Assembly: GCF_027924405.1 (NCBI RefSeq)
Contig: NZ_AP026978.1
Coordinates: 3,224,001-3,288,000, forward strand
Length of the DNA stretch: 64,000 bases
From: Nocardia sputorum
GTDB lineage: Bacteria > Actinomycetota > Actinomycetes > Mycobacteriales > Mycobacteriaceae
Direction: 5' to 3'
Below are positions 35,004 through 44,508 of this stretch, piece after piece (positions within the stretch are counted from its first letter, which is position 1; every line of letters starts with the position of its first letter). The translations under genes were made by a program, and so were the position numbers. The notes below the pieces were generated by a model. That model worked only from the letters and a program-made list of their open reading frames with translations. It was not told where the DNA came from and ran no database searches.

Positions 35004-35551
35004 CAAAAGCTCGTGGATTTCTTGTTGGTCAACGGATTACACGTCAATGGGCAGAGTCGGAGCCTGCCCCGTACCCGGCTGATGTCCATCGATCGCCCTG
35101 GTCACGAGGGCAGGGTGGTTTCCGGTGGATCACCGGTAGCCGGGTCGACCGGCTTGGGGGAATCGTCCGGCCCCACACGACGAGGTACAACACCGCCGAC
35201 CTCGCAGGTAGTCCATCGTTTGCGACACCCTGGGGTCCAGGCGGTGAATGCGTCGGCACCGATGTGGTCGGTGCCGACGCACTTCGATCAGTTGTTCGTG
35301 GACAGATCCGGCAGGTCGAACTTGTCTCGCGCTGTGTCCACTGCGTGGTCTCGGCTCCCGCAGCAATCACCGCAATCTCGCCTGTTGCTGCAGTGTACGG
35401 CGCAGCGGTGCTGGAATCACTTGGCTCACGTACCGCAGACCCAGTTACGCTCGTCGGCTTCGTGTTCGCCAACGCTCAACCAGGTCGAAGTCCTCGACAC
35501 GCTCGCGACCCGGGTCGATACCGCGATCGGCGGGGACCGACGCTGACCGGG
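35004..35551. other. Degenerate region left of the MerR-type gene
   Basis: No intact gene. The end of one frame (VEVLDTLATRVDTAIGGDRR, stop at 35546) looks like the natural C-terminus of a protein and lies 5 bases before the MerR start, so a coupled upstream gene probably existed and is now decayed. No family is recognised. Confidence 0.35.
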
Positions 35552-35998
35552 TTGCGCCCCAGCCGGCTGGCCGCGGCCGCGGGGGTGAACACGCAGACGA
35601 TGCGCTATTACGAACGCCGCGGGCTGCTCGCCGAACCGGACCGGTCACTGGGTGGGCATCGGCTGTATCCGGAGCAGGCGTTGACGGTGCTGCGGGTGGT
35701 GAAGGCCGCCCAGCGGCTCGGGTTCACCCTCGACGAGGTCGCCGACCTGCTCGCGGTCACCCATGTCGGGCGCGGCCGCGCCGAGGCGGGGCTGCGGTCC
35801 CGCGCGGCGGCGAAGCTGGCGCAGGTCGACGCGAAGCTCGTCGAGCTGACCGCGGTGCGCTACACCTCGCGTACGGCCCTGGAGGCGGGGTGCGACGACC
35901 TGATCGCGTGCAGTGAAAACCCATGCTGCCCGCTGCTTTTCAGCGAAGGGAGCGACCGTGACAGTGTCGCCGGTGCTGGAGGCGGCTGTGGCTGCTGA
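35552..35998 (+). CDS. MerR-family regulator with Cys-rich C-terminus (metal-sensing type)
   Basis: About 148 residues: MerR helix-turn-helix (SRLAAAAGVNTQTMRYYERR, GLLAEPDRSLGGHRLY), dimerisation helix, and a C-terminal part with six Cys (CDDLIACSENPCCPLL and a terminal GGCGC). The cysteines suggest a soft-metal ligand such as mercury or zinc. The TTG at 35552 is the likely start; CGGGGA lies upstream. A GTG at 35958 with GAAGGGAGC starts a second frame (MTVSPVLEAAVAAEPTSRLG) that stops after 22 codons, so the next gene of the unit appears lost. Confidence 0.78.
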   Translation: MRPSRLAAAAGVNTQTMRYYERRGLLAEPDRSLGGHRLYPEQALTVLRVVKAAQRLGFTLDEVADLLAVTHVGRGRAEAGLRSRAAAKLAQVDAKLVELTAVRYTSRTALEAGCDDLIACSENPCCPLLFSEGSDRDSVAGAGGGCGC

Positions 35999-36313
35999 AC
36001 CCACCTCACGGCTCGGTGATTCCTGATCTGTGTGAGCGGTGCGGAGGTCGTGGCCGGTGACATTTCCGATCGGAGCCGATGATCGGGGAGCTTTATGGGG
36101 ATTACAAGTGCCCGTTAAGTCCGTCGGCGAACAATCGGATGCGGCAAAGCTGAAGCGACAGCGGCGGTTTGGGCGACCACGGGATGTGGACCGCCGAACC
36201 TCGTCGTTGGGGCGACCGCTCGGTGCCCGAAGTGCTGCTGTGCGAGGCAGGCAACCGAGACAGGAGGAACATGACGATCTGGAACGCGACGCGGCGATCA
36301 TCAGGAGGTGGGG
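35999..36313. other. Intergenic region, no gene seen
   Basis: About 300 bases with no supported gene apart from the short truncated frame starting at 35958. It must hold the promoter of the two following genes; no clear boxes were identified. Confidence 0.3.
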
Positions 36314-37003
36314 ATGCCCTCTGGATCCGGTGAGTCCGCCGAATCGGACGGCTCGTCCGATCCCGGCCCAATAACACCGCAATCGCCAGTGCGGCGTACC
36401 GATCTGGGCAACCGGCTGCCCAGGGTGATCACGGCGGCGTTCGGGATCGCCAGCGTTGTCATATTCGTCGCCATGGGTATAACGGCCTGGGTGCGGACAG
36501 CCGACCAGCCCGCACTGTATACCATCGGTGGTCTCGGAAACCCTTGCGCCATGATGGATCTGCCGCTTTTCGAGCGGGTCGCGGGCCCTGCGAAACAGCC
36601 GCCCGTACCCGGAAAGATCGACATCGCACCCCCGGTAAGGCTCTCCTGTGACAGTGTCGAGCTGGACCACGCTAGCGTGGATCTGAAGGTGCAGGTGTCC
36701 GACCGGCCCACCAAGACGACCCATCTGCGCCCGGAGTACGACAGAGCACGCACACTGGCGTTGGGGCGCTCCGGGACCGATATCGTCACACGAACGGTAC
36801 CCGGTATCGGCGAGGACGCGTACCTGTCGGCTTCGGTCGAAGGCTTGGGCATCACGAGGCGCGGATGCGAGGCGGGGCTGATCCAGCGCAACGTTTCGGT
36901 TGAGATCCGATTCCACTTGTTCATATCGGCGGAGGTCAGTGCCCACGACCTGGCCGACCTGTGCGAGCAGCAGCTTCGAACCGCCGCTGGTAGGTTGCGA
37001 TGA
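36314..37003 (+). CDS. Membrane-anchored DUF3558-like surface protein 1
   Basis: About 229 residues: a Ser/Pro/Asp-rich cytoplasmic tail, one membrane helix (VITAAFGIASVVIFVAMGIT, about residues 38-57), then an extracytoplasmic domain beginning NPCAMMDLPLFERVAG with further Cys (RLSCDSVE, RRGCEAG, DLCEQQ). AGGAGG lies just before ATG 36314. Its stop overlaps the ATG of the next gene (ATGA), so the two are made together and may form a heteromer. Confidence 0.7.
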   Translation: MPSGSGESAESDGSSDPGPITPQSPVRRTDLGNRLPRVITAAFGIASVVIFVAMGITAWVRTADQPALYTIGGLGNPCAMMDLPLFERVAGPAKQPPVPGKIDIAPPVRLSCDSVELDHASVDLKVQVSDRPTKTTHLRPEYDRARTLALGRSGTDIVTRTVPGIGEDAYLSASVEGLGITRRGCEAGLIQRNVSVEIRFHLFISAEVSAHDLADLCEQQLRTAAGRLR

Positions 37004-37689
37004 CTACAGATGATTCGCGTGACATGCCGATTTCCACACGCAGCGCACGGCCCTGGTACATGGTCGGCGCCGCCGCCACGGTTTTCGTCCTATCTGTGGC
37101 GACCGCCGTACTCGTCCTTACCGGCTACCACCCCGGCAGCCCCTATCAGCCGAACCTCGTCGTACCGGTGCAGCCGACGGCAGCTGTGAAATATCGGCCG
37201 GGCAAGGTTCCACACGCCTGTGCGGCATTGGACCTGTCCGCGATCGACCAGCAGAGCATGCGGCAGACGGAGCCCCCGGCGGGCGCAGAGCTCGTCGCCG
37301 GCGATGTGACCGACAGCCACCTGGAATGCCGGGCCGATTTCGCCGGGGTCGATGCCACAGCTACGTTGCAGATGCGGGTCGATTACACGCTCGACCCGGC
37401 CGGTGGGCATGCCGAGTTCGACAGAATCACCCGCGCCGCGGTCGGTGCCGCAGTCAGGACCGAAAGCATCGGCGATGTGGGTTCGGGGGTGCAAGCCTTT
37501 GCCGTGTTGCGGGAGCGAGGTTTGAACTCGAAGCCTCACGAATTCAGCACCGAGATCGACGTCGCCGACGGAAACCTCTTCGCGACTGTTACCTTCACCG
37601 TGCGCGATCGCGCCGGTCACCTCACCAGCGACGAGGTAAAACAACAATGCGAGCATCAGATGAAGACTCTGCTCGCCCACCTGCGTTAG
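37000..37689 (+). CDS. Membrane-anchored DUF3558-like surface protein 2
   Basis: About 229 residues with the same layout and length as its neighbour: short cytoplasmic tail, membrane helix (WYMVGAAATVFVLSVATAVL), then HACAALDLSAIDQQSM, SHLECRADFAG and KQQCEHQMKTLLAHLR. The Cys pattern and the C-terminal CEHQ/CEQQ helix match the upstream gene, so they are paralogues from a tandem duplication. Confidence 0.7.
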   Translation: MTTDDSRDMPISTRSARPWYMVGAAATVFVLSVATAVLVLTGYHPGSPYQPNLVVPVQPTAAVKYRPGKVPHACAALDLSAIDQQSMRQTEPPAGAELVAGDVTDSHLECRADFAGVDATATLQMRVDYTLDPAGGHAEFDRITRAAVGAAVRTESIGDVGSGVQAFAVLRERGLNSKPHEFSTEIDVADGNLFATVTFTVRDRAGHLTSDEVKQQCEHQMKTLLAHLR

Positions 37690-37869
37690 CCACGGGGTGT
37701 GGATGTTGGATGTCCACGTGTACCACTACGAAGATCGAGTTGGTGCGCAAATTTCGACCACCCCGCAACAAGCCGCAGCTCACACGGCCGCGAACCCCGA
37801 TCAAGATCAACATCTGTCCGGAGTCAGGTCGGGTGTCGAGCACAGGGCGTCGGCCCAACGTTACCTGGA

Positions 37870-38160
37870 CTAGTCGGGGTGTCCGGGGAGGTTGGTCCGT
37901 CGGGTGCCCGGTGGCTGACCGCCGATGGCGGAGTGGGCTCGGTGGTGATTGTAGAAGTGGAGTCAGCCGAGTAGGGCTTGGTTGCGGTGTTCGGCCGATT
38001 GGTAGAAGTGGGCGTAGGCCCAGCCGTCGGCGAGGGTGCGGTGGAAGCGTTCGATCTTGCCGTTGGTCTGGGGCCGGTAGGGGCGGGTCCGCATGTGGGT
38101 GATGCGCAGTTCGTCGCAGGCCTCGCGCCAGGCGTGGGACCGGTAGGCCGACCCGTTGTG
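37870..38160 (-). pseudogene. IS481-family transposase C-terminal remnant
   Basis: The frame reads GSAYRSHAWREACDELRITH, MRTRPYRPQTNGKIERFHRT, LADGWAYAHFYQSAEHRNQA, then a TGA (37963-37965) where the family usually has Trp, and continues LHFYNHHRAHSAIGGQPPGT to TAG at 37870. The DDE-domain Glu (KIERFHRT) is present but the upstream catalytic part is gone. Confidence 0.85.
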
Positions 38161-38262
38161 TCGTTCCATTAGCAAGGTTCGGACCCCTGGCCCGTTCAGG
38201 ATCGCCGCGGCGGTCATCCCGGCATTGCCCGCACCCACGACGATCGCGTCGTAGTCGCTCAC
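38155..38262 (-). pseudogene. N-terminal stub of an FAD-dependent oxidoreductase joined to the IS481 remnant
   Basis: From GTG 38262 the frame gives 36 residues of a phytoene-dehydrogenase-like FAD protein (SDYDAIVVGAGNAGMTAAAI, LNGPGVRTLLMERHN) and then passes without a break into the IS481 sequence. The oxidoreductase body is absent from the window. Confidence 0.75.
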
Positions 38263-38398
38263 GCGCCACCGCTTGACGCTGTGGTTCGGCGGTGGCCTCG
38301 GTCTTGATCTGCTCGAACCCCTTGCCCATCGGGGAAGTCGACGTCGTCGGCCAGATATGGACAATAAGTTGAATAGTCATGGGTGATAACCTGTGATA

Positions 38399-39016
38399 AT
38401 GGCATTACGCAACGCGGTACTGGCCGCCCTGCTGGACGGAGAGGCCTCCGGATACGACCTCGCCAAGGGCTTCGACGCCTCGGTCGCCAACTTCTGGATG
38501 ACCACGCCGCAGCAGCTGTACAAGGAGCTGGAGCGGATGGCGGCCGACGGGCTCATCGAGACTCGGGTCGTGCGGCAGGAACGCCGGCCGAACAAGCGTG
38601 TCCATGTCATCACCGAGGCCGGACATGCCGCATTGCGAGAATTCATCGAGGCGCCGTCGAAGCCGACAGCGATCCGTGACGAGATGATGGTCAAAGTGCA
38701 GGGCATGGAGACCGAGGACGCCCCCGCTGTGCGGGCCGCCCTCACCGAGCGGCTCGAGTGGTCGGCGGCCAAGCTCGCGCGGTACGAGCGCCTACGGACC
38801 CGCCTGCTCGACGGGCGGAGCGAGCAGGACTACCTTGCCGAGGCCGAACGAGTCGGGCCCTACCTCACACTCATGCGGGGTATCTGCTTCGAGCAGGAGA
38901 ATACTCGCTGGGCCGAGTTCGCGCTCTCGGTCCTCGATCGCCGACTCCGCACTGTCCGAACCCGGAATCCGCACCATCATCGAAACGACCGCGGCGCTGT
39001 CGAGACGCGCTCGTGA
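38399..39016 (+). CDS. PadR-family transcriptional regulator
   Basis: About 205 residues: PadR winged helix (ALRNAVLAALLDGEASGYDL, WMTTPQQLYKELERMAADGL, RRPNKRVHVITEAGHAALRE) and the Vir_act_alpha_C helical dimerisation region (LTERLEWSAAKLARYERLRT). TAACCT lies six bases before ATG 38399, so translation may be leaderless; GTG 38393 is an alternative. It is convergent with fadE5. PadR regulators respond to phenolic or hydrophobic ligands. Confidence 0.88.
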   Translation: MALRNAVLAALLDGEASGYDLAKGFDASVANFWMTTPQQLYKELERMAADGLIETRVVRQERRPNKRVHVITEAGHAALREFIEAPSKPTAIRDEMMVKVQGMETEDAPAVRAALTERLEWSAAKLARYERLRTRLLDGRSEQDYLAEAERVGPYLTLMRGICFEQENTRWAEFALSVLDRRLRTVRTRNPHHHRNDRGAVETRS

Positions 39017-39161
39017 ACGTTCTCCACATTCCCAGGCGCTGCCGGGTCGGCAACGCTGATCACGAGACTGCCTCGCACCAAGGTCTGGGCACACGATAAT
39101 GGAATGGCCGCGGCAAGCAGGAGATCGGAGGAGACCGAAGGGAACTCGTCTCCGCCCGGTC

Positions 39162-40997
39162 TCAGAAGGCGCCGTCAGACACGTCCATCAGCGTTGCTGT
39201 CACAGATGCCACGAATCGCCTCGCGGAGGTCAGATCCGGCAGGACGGTCCGGGCGAAGAAATCGGCAACCGCCACTTTGCCCTCGTAGAAGTCGCGATCG
39301 TTGGAGGATGGTTCGCCGGAGAGGGCGGCGAGCGCGACTTCGGCTTGCTCCAGCAGTCGCCATCCGATCATGAGGTCACCGAACGCCGTCAAGAACCGCA
39401 CCGACGCCAGTCCGATTTTGTACAGCTCACTCGGCCGTTCCTGGGCGGCCATCAGGTAGCCGAACAGGGTTTGGGTCATGGCCTGTACATCGCCGAGTGC
39501 CGTTGCCAGGACGATGCGCAGATCGCTCAGGCTTGCGTCACCGTTGTCGCGTTCGAGGAAGTCGGAGATCCGGCCCAGTAGATGGGTCATGGCGACGCCC
39601 TGGTCGCGGGCAATCTTGCGGAAGAAGAAGTCCAGGGACTGGATAGCGGTGGTGCCCTCGTACAGCGAGTCGATCTTGGAGTCGCGGATGTACTGTTCGA
39701 TCGGGTAGTCGTGCAGGAAACCGGAACCGCCGAAAGTCTGCAGCGAGTCGGTCAGAAGCTGGTACGCACGTTCGGAGCCGACGCCCTTGACGACCGGTAG
39801 CAGCAGGTCGTTGACCCGGCGAGCTAGGTCGGCGCCGGCACCGGACACCTGCTCGGCGCTGGCGGGGTCTTGGTGCGCGGCGGCATACATGTAAACAGCG
39901 CGTAGCCCCTCGGCGTACGCCTTCTGCATCATCAAGCTGCGGCGTACGTCGGGATGGCGGAGAATCACCACCCGCGGGGCGGTCTTATCGGCCATCTGGG
40001 TCAAGTCGGGGCCTTGCACTCGGGTCTTCGCGTACTCGAGCGCGTTGAGATAGCCGGTGGACAGTGTAGCGATCGCTTTGGTACCCACCGACATTCGCGC
40101 GTTCTCGATCACTTTGAACATCTGGGCTATCCCGTCGTGTACGTCACCGACCAGCCAGCCCTTGGCCGGAACGCCGTGGCCGCCGAAGGTGAGTTCGCAC
40201 GTGGCGGACGCCTTCAAACCCATCTTGTGCTCGACGTTGGTGACGAACACGCCGTTGCGGGCGCCCAGTTCGCCTGTGTGCGAATCGAAATGGAATTTCG
40301 GCACGAAGAACAAGCTCAAACCCTTCGTGCCCGGTCCAGCTCCCTCCGGCCGTGCGAGAACGAGGTGGAAGATGTTCTCCGCCAGGTCGTCCGATTCGGC
40401 TCCGGTGATGAACCGCTTCACGCCTTCGATGTGCCAGCTGCCGTCGTCTTGCTTCACCGCCTTCGTGCGGCCGGCCCCGACGTCGGATCCGGCGTCCGGC
40501 TCGGTGAGCACCATCGTCCCGCCCCACCGTCGATCGATCGCGATCTTCGCCCACCGTCGCTGCTCGTCATTACCGACCCGGAACAGCACGTCGGCCATCA
40601 CCGGCCCCAGCATGTAGAAGAAGACGGCGGGATTGGCGCCGAGCAGCAGCTCGTTGATCGCCCAGGTCACCATCCACGGCGCCGGAGTCCCCCCGAGTTC
40701 GTCGGGGAGCCCCAGGAGGAACCACTCCGCGTCCTGCCAGGTCCGCACCGACTTCTTGAAGTCGTCCGGTAGCGCGACAGAATGCGTGTCCGGATCGAAG
40801 ATCGGCGGATCGCGGTCGGCATCGGCGAAAGAAGCGGCGACCGGACCCTCGGCTTGTCGCATGGCCTCGACGAGCATGGAGCGGACCGTGTCCGAATCCA
40901 ATCCCGCAAAGCTGCCGGGTCGAAGGATTGCATCGAGATCCAGGACCTCGAACATGTTGAACTCGAGGTCGCGGACGTTGCTCTTGTAGTGACCCAT
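39162..40997 (-). CDS. fadE5: Acyl-CoA dehydrogenase, FadE5 type
   Basis: An FAD-dependent acyl-CoA dehydrogenase of about 611 residues, the same length as mycobacterial FadE5. It starts [20 protein letters not shown], has the FAD-binding signature [60 protein letters not shown], and the catalytic-base region [20 protein letters not shown]. It oxidises acyl-CoA of broad chain length in beta-oxidation. ATG 40997 has AAAGG upstream; an ATG at 41051 in the same frame is less likely. Confidence 0.93.
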   Translation of the reverse strand: MGHYKSNVRDLEFNMFEVLDLDAILRPGSFAGLDSDTVRSMLVEAMRQAEGPVAASFADADRDPPIFDPDTHSVALPDDFKKSVRTWQDAEWFLLGLPDELGGTPAPWMVTWAINELLLGANPAVFFYMLGPVMADVLFRVGNDEQRRWAKIAIDRRWGGTMVLTEPDAGSDVGAGRTKAVKQDDGSWHIEGVKRFITGAESDDLAENIFHLVLARPEGAGPGTKGLSLFFVPKFHFDSHTGELGARNGVFVTNVEHKMGLKASATCELTFGGHGVPAKGWLVGDVHDGIAQMFKVIENARMSVGTKAIATLSTGYLNALEYAKTRVQGPDLTQMADKTAPRVVILRHPDVRRSLMMQKAYAEGLRAVYMYAAAHQDPASAEQVSGAGADLARRVNDLLLPVVKGVGSERAYQLLTDSLQTFGGSGFLHDYPIEQYIRDSKIDSLYEGTTAIQSLDFFFRKIARDQGVAMTHLLGRISDFLERDNGDASLSDLRIVLATALGDVQAMTQTLFGYLMAAQERPSELYKIGLASVRFLTAFGDLMIGWRLLEQAEVALAALSGEPSSNDRDFYEGKVAVADFFARTVLPDLTSARRFVASVTATLMDVSDGAF

Positions 40998-41238
40998 AGG
41001 GGACCTTTCGTGGCGCATAGGCGACTCCGGGACGGCCGGACACGCATCCATTGTTATTCAACTATCTGACTATGAAACTAGTGACCTATATAGCCGACCG
41101 CAAGCAGCAGGGAGGAGCCTCGTCGACATGCCGGCTCGGCGCGGTCGGTCATCGGTCCTGCCGACGGGCAAGGTGGAGGCCAGACGCCCCGCATCGCGCC
41201 TACGACGGTGCGTCCGTTACCCTCTCAACCCACAGTCA

Positions 41239-41261
41239 TATTGGCAACAGTGTTGCCGATA
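41239..41261 (+). promoter_or_regulatory. 23-bp operator, site 1
   Basis: Arms TATTGGCAACA and TGTTGCCGATA around one base. It lies 28 bases before the ATG of the SRPBCC gene. It is one of five similar sites (others at 41798, 44443, 44486, 52201). Confidence 0.75.
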
Positions 41262-41289
41262 ATCCAAGTTCGAGGAGAGGGTGATCAGC

Positions 41290-41718
41290 ATGCGTACCGT
41301 CGAAGTGAACGCCAGGTACGGGGCCCGACCGGAGGAGGTCTGGGCGATCCTCTGCGATCTGCACCGCTGGAGCGAATGGTTGATGATTCACAAGACGTGG
41401 AAGAGTGACGTCCCGAATCAGGTCACCAGAGGTGATGCGGTGACGGCGGCTGCGACGGTCATGAATATGCCGATCTCCATCGATTGGACGGTCGAGGATG
41501 TGGCGGAGCCGCACTCCCTCGTGCTGGACGGAATCACCAGGGCCGGCGTCAAGCTGGCCTTGGCCGTCAATCTTCGGGCCGAGTCGGGGGGCACCACTGT
41601 CGCCATGACGGCGAAAATCGAGGGGGGAATGATCGACGGGCCGATGGGGGGCATGTTCAAGCGATCGCTGGTCGGCGCGCTCGACAAGTCCCTGAAGAAG
41701 GCCGAGGCGCTTCTGTAG
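41290..41718 (+). CDS. SRPBCC (START/Bet v1-like) lipid-binding family protein
   Basis: About 142 residues of the SRPBCC fold (EVNARYGARPEEVWAILCDL, HRWSEWLMIHKTWK, VAMTAKIEGGMIDGPMGGMF, LDKSLKKAEALL), a hydrophobic-ligand-binding cavity used by cyclases, lipid carriers and Rieske-type partners. AGGAG lies 12 bases before ATG 41290. It is probably repressed through the operator just upstream and so belongs to the same regulon as the genes to the right. Confidence 0.8.
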   Translation: MRTVEVNARYGARPEEVWAILCDLHRWSEWLMIHKTWKSDVPNQVTRGDAVTAAATVMNMPISIDWTVEDVAEPHSLVLDGITRAGVKLALAVNLRAESGGTTVAMTAKIEGGMIDGPMGGMFKRSLVGALDKSLKKAEALL

Positions 41719-41797
41719 GCAGTGCAGATGTGGCCGCCGAGCGACGGTCGTAGCCGACTCCTCGTTCGCGGCGAACTGTTTTCGTCGCCGATACTTG

Positions 41798-41820
41798 TAT
41801 CGGTAACACTGTTGCCGATA
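41798..41820 (+). promoter_or_regulatory. 23-bp operator, site 2
   Basis: Arms TATCGGTAACA and TGTTGCCGATA around one base, the best match to the consensus. It lies in the promoter region of the unit containing the amidohydrolase. Confidence 0.75.
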
Positions 41821-42042
41821 TAGTTGGGCTGCGCTCGCGAGGACGACCGGAGGCCAAGGGGTCGGCGAGTCACCGCATCGGCTGTCCGGTCCGGGCAACT
41901 CGCCGGTGCTGACCGGCATGGATGACCTCCGTTGCCCCCTCGGCTCGCCCTCACCCTTCCTTCGGTCGACACGCACGGTTCGGCCGAGGGGCCGTGGAGC
42001 ATCACGCAACTGCCCTGCTGTATCCGAACTGGAGGAGAACTT

Positions 42043-42161
42043 TGGACGGCCGAACGCTCTCGCTACACCGCTTGCCGTACGGCACGACTCGTTGTCGGCG
42101 TCGGGCTTCGGGTGCTACCGGTAGCGGCTGGGATCAAGCGATGGTGGTGGACGAGCGATGA
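42043..42161 (+). CDS. Possible short coupled ORF before the amidohydrolase
   Basis: A 39-codon frame from a TTG with GGAGGAG five bases upstream (42032-42038). It ends in ATGA overlapping the amidohydrolase start, so its translation could deliver ribosomes to the next gene. The peptide has no recognised family and may be a relic or a leader. Confidence 0.3.
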
Positions 42162-43501
42162 CAACCGGGAGTCGACTGCTGTTGCGTGGCGGGATCGTTC
42201 TCACCATGGATGCCGATCTCGGCGATTACGAACGCGCCGACGTGCTCATCGAAGACGGCAGGATCGCAAGTGTCGGAGCGGATCTGGGCGCCGACGGCGG
42301 CACGGTGGTCGAGTGCGAAGGGAAGATCGTCCTTCCCGGGTTCGTGAACTCACACCATCACATGTTTCAGACCGCCTTACGGTCGTACTGGTCCGATGCG
42401 CTGGACTCCGACTATTTCCTGCAGTCGCGCTTCGGTGCCGACGCACTGTTCCATCAGTACACGCCCGAGGACGTGTACTGGGGTGAGTTCGGCGGAGCGC
42501 TGGAGAATTTGGCAGCGGGCACCACGACCGTCGTCGATACCTCGCAATGCTCCTACACTCCTGAACACACCGACGCGGCGCTGGATGGCATCCGCCGCTC
42601 CGGCATCCGTTGCGTTTTCAGTTTCTCGCCGTGTTTCGGTGACCATGAACCCTCGCCGTCGTACGCCCATCCGCAAGACATCCATCGCCTGCAACAGACC
42701 GCCGCGACGAGGGACGGCGATCTTGTCCGCATGGCGTTGGGCTATCACGTCGATGAAGACCTGTTCCAACTCGCCAAAGAACTGCGGCTGCCCGTCTTCG
42801 CGCATGTCAACGATGTCAACTGGGGGCGTGCACTCGAAGAGTTCGAGACGCGAGAACTCCTCGGGCCATGGATCACCTACATCCATTGCCTCGGCCTGGA
42901 GGATTCGGCGTGGCGGGTGATCGAGCGTACCGGTGGCAAGGTTTCGGTCTCGGCCGTCGCCGAACAGTCCCTCGCGATGGGGCAGCCTGCGCTGCAAGCC
43001 GCACTCGATCACCGGATCCCGGTGAGCTTCGGCACGGATGCCGTCAGCATCGCACCCGTGGACTTCTTCTCGCAGATGCGCACGGCGTATCTGCTGCAAC
43101 GAAGCGGAATCCCGCCACTGATGGGTGAAGCGCCGGAAAGGGTGTCGCCGGTATCGACCCGCGACATCCTTCGGATGGCGACGCTCGGCGGAGCCCAGGC
43201 TGCTCATCTCGACCATCTCGTCGGCTCGCTCACTCCGGGCAAACGGGCCGACGTCATCGTCTTGAACGCACGCACGCTCAACGCGGGCCCGGTCAATCAC
43301 GCGCCCGGCGCCATCGTCCAATTGATGGACACAAGCAACGTCGACACGGTCATCGTCGACGGGTGGGCGGTCAAACGGGGCGGCCGACTGGTCGGTGTGG
43401 ATGTAGAGGACGTGCTCGAGCACCTGCACCGATCGGCGGCCGGTATCGTACGGCGCTCCGGAACAGCAGATGTGCTCCTGACCGGTTGCCGACAGCGATA
43501 G
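42158..43501 (+). CDS. Amidohydrolase (TrzN/AtzB/cytosine-deaminase-like)
   Basis: A metal-dependent hydrolase of about 447 residues of the ATZ/TRZ-type family. The metal-binding start is FVNSHHHMFQTALRSYWSDA. Later signatures are FAHVNDVNW, YIHCLGLEDSAW, VSFGTDAVSIAPVDFFSQMR and MATLGGAQAAHLDHLVGSLT, PGKRADVIVLNA. It would remove an amine, halide or ring amide from a heterocycle; the substrate is not predictable. The upstream operator places it in the island regulon. Confidence 0.85.
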   Translation: MTTGSRLLLRGGIVLTMDADLGDYERADVLIEDGRIASVGADLGADGGTVVECEGKIVLPGFVNSHHHMFQTALRSYWSDALDSDYFLQSRFGADALFHQYTPEDVYWGEFGGALENLAAGTTTVVDTSQCSYTPEHTDAALDGIRRSGIRCVFSFSPCFGDHEPSPSYAHPQDIHRLQQTAATRDGDLVRMALGYHVDEDLFQLAKELRLPVFAHVNDVNWGRALEEFETRELLGPWITYIHCLGLEDSAWRVIERTGGKVSVSAVAEQSLAMGQPALQAALDHRIPVSFGTDAVSIAPVDFFSQMRTAYLLQRSGIPPLMGEAPERVSPVSTRDILRMATLGGAQAAHLDHLVGSLTPGKRADVIVLNARTLNAGPVNHAPGAIVQLMDTSNVDTVIVDGWAVKRGGRLVGVDVEDVLEHLHRSAAGIVRRSGTADVLLTGCRQR

Positions 43502-43684
43502 GTCGTCCTCGCACGACCAGCGGGTGAACGGCCGGGCGCTCGGCATGCGCATCCACGCGCAGCGCTGATGCGTCCGGGGCAGCGGTCGCCACCCGCGCAT
43601 CGGCCTCGCCGATCTGGCACAGGGGCGCCGCCGTCGCGAGATCTCGAGGTGGGGAGCGTGGACACACCGGAAACGCGCCCCGCG

Positions 43685-44395
43685 TCAGGTCGAGCCGGTC
43701 GAGTCCCTCCCCGTGGCGTGCAGGTCCACGAGGCCCGCGACGAGCAATCGCAGACCGAAGCGGAACTCGTCTTCCAAAGTCTGTGTGGGTAGGCAGTCGG
43801 CGACGGCGACCGTGGCGGGAAACTGCGCCGGGTCGAGCCGGCGATACAGAGCGGTGAGACCGGCGGGCTCGATGTTGGCCTCGGTGTTGTGGCCCTGTAG
43901 CTGGGCGGCGAACCCGATGACATAGCGGGCCACGGTGGTGTACACCAAAGCCGCGCGTTCCGGCGAGAATTCGTTGGCGAGCAACATCGCCAAGATCCGC
44001 TCACGCAGCATGAGCGCATTGGGGCCGGTCGGTACCTGCTCGATGAGCAGGGGTGCGACACCGCGATGGCGGTGCAGGGTCGAGAACATGGCTTCGGCGG
44101 CGGCCGCGCACGCGCGCTGCCAGTCGCCCTCCGGTGCGTTGTCCTCGATCTCCACCTCGCCGAGCACCCGGTCGACCACGTGGCCGATGAGTTCGGCGCG
44201 ATTGGCTACGGCCCGATACAGCACCGCCGTGCCCGTGTCGAGACGTTGGGCCAGGGTGCGCATCGACAAGGCGTCGGGCCCTTCCTCGTCGACGATGCGC
44301 GTCGCGGTGGCCACGATGCGGTCGAACGGCACCCGTGGGCGGCCGGGGGAGCGGCGTGCCGGAGTCTCTGCGGTATCCGAATCGGAGGCGGTCAC
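43685..44395 (-). CDS. TetR-family regulator (TetR_C tetracycline-repressor-like)
   Basis: About 236 residues. The DNA-binding domain is near residues 25-65 (RIVATATRIVDEEGPDALSM, RTLAQRLDTGTAVLYRAVAN, RAELIGHVVDRVLGE); the C-terminal domain has the tetracycline-repressor class layout (FSTLHRHRGVAPLLIEQVPT). A GTG at 44395 or 44398 is the start. Two of the 23-bp operators lie in its divergent promoter region, so it is the leading candidate for their repressor. Confidence 0.88.
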   Translation of the reverse strand: MTASDSDTAETPARRSPGRPRVPFDRIVATATRIVDEEGPDALSMRTLAQRLDTGTAVLYRAVANRAELIGHVVDRVLGEVEIEDNAPEGDWQRACAAAAEAMFSTLHRHRGVAPLLIEQVPTGPNALMLRERILAMLLANEFSPERAALVYTTVARYVIGFAAQLQGHNTEANIEPAGLTALYRRLDPAQFPATVAVADCLPTQTLEDEFRFGLRLLVAGLVDLHATGRDSTGST

Positions 44396-44442
44396 CACCT
44401 CATTCTCTCGTACCGGCGGACCGGGGCATCCGACCGCCGTAA

Positions 44443-44508
44443 TATCGGACACGTCGTTGCCGTTATGGGTTGACTCGAGGGAAATTATCGGCAACACTGT
44501 TGCCATTA
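44443..44508. promoter_or_regulatory. 23-bp operators, sites 3 (44443-44465) and 4 (44486-44508)
   Basis: Site 3 has arms TATCGGACACG and CGTTGCCGTTA and is the weakest match. Site 4 has arms TATCGGCAACA and TGTTGCCATTA around a C; its last base is the A of the hydrolase ATG. Centres are 43 bases apart. They sit between divergent tetR and the hydrolase operon. Confidence 0.7.
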
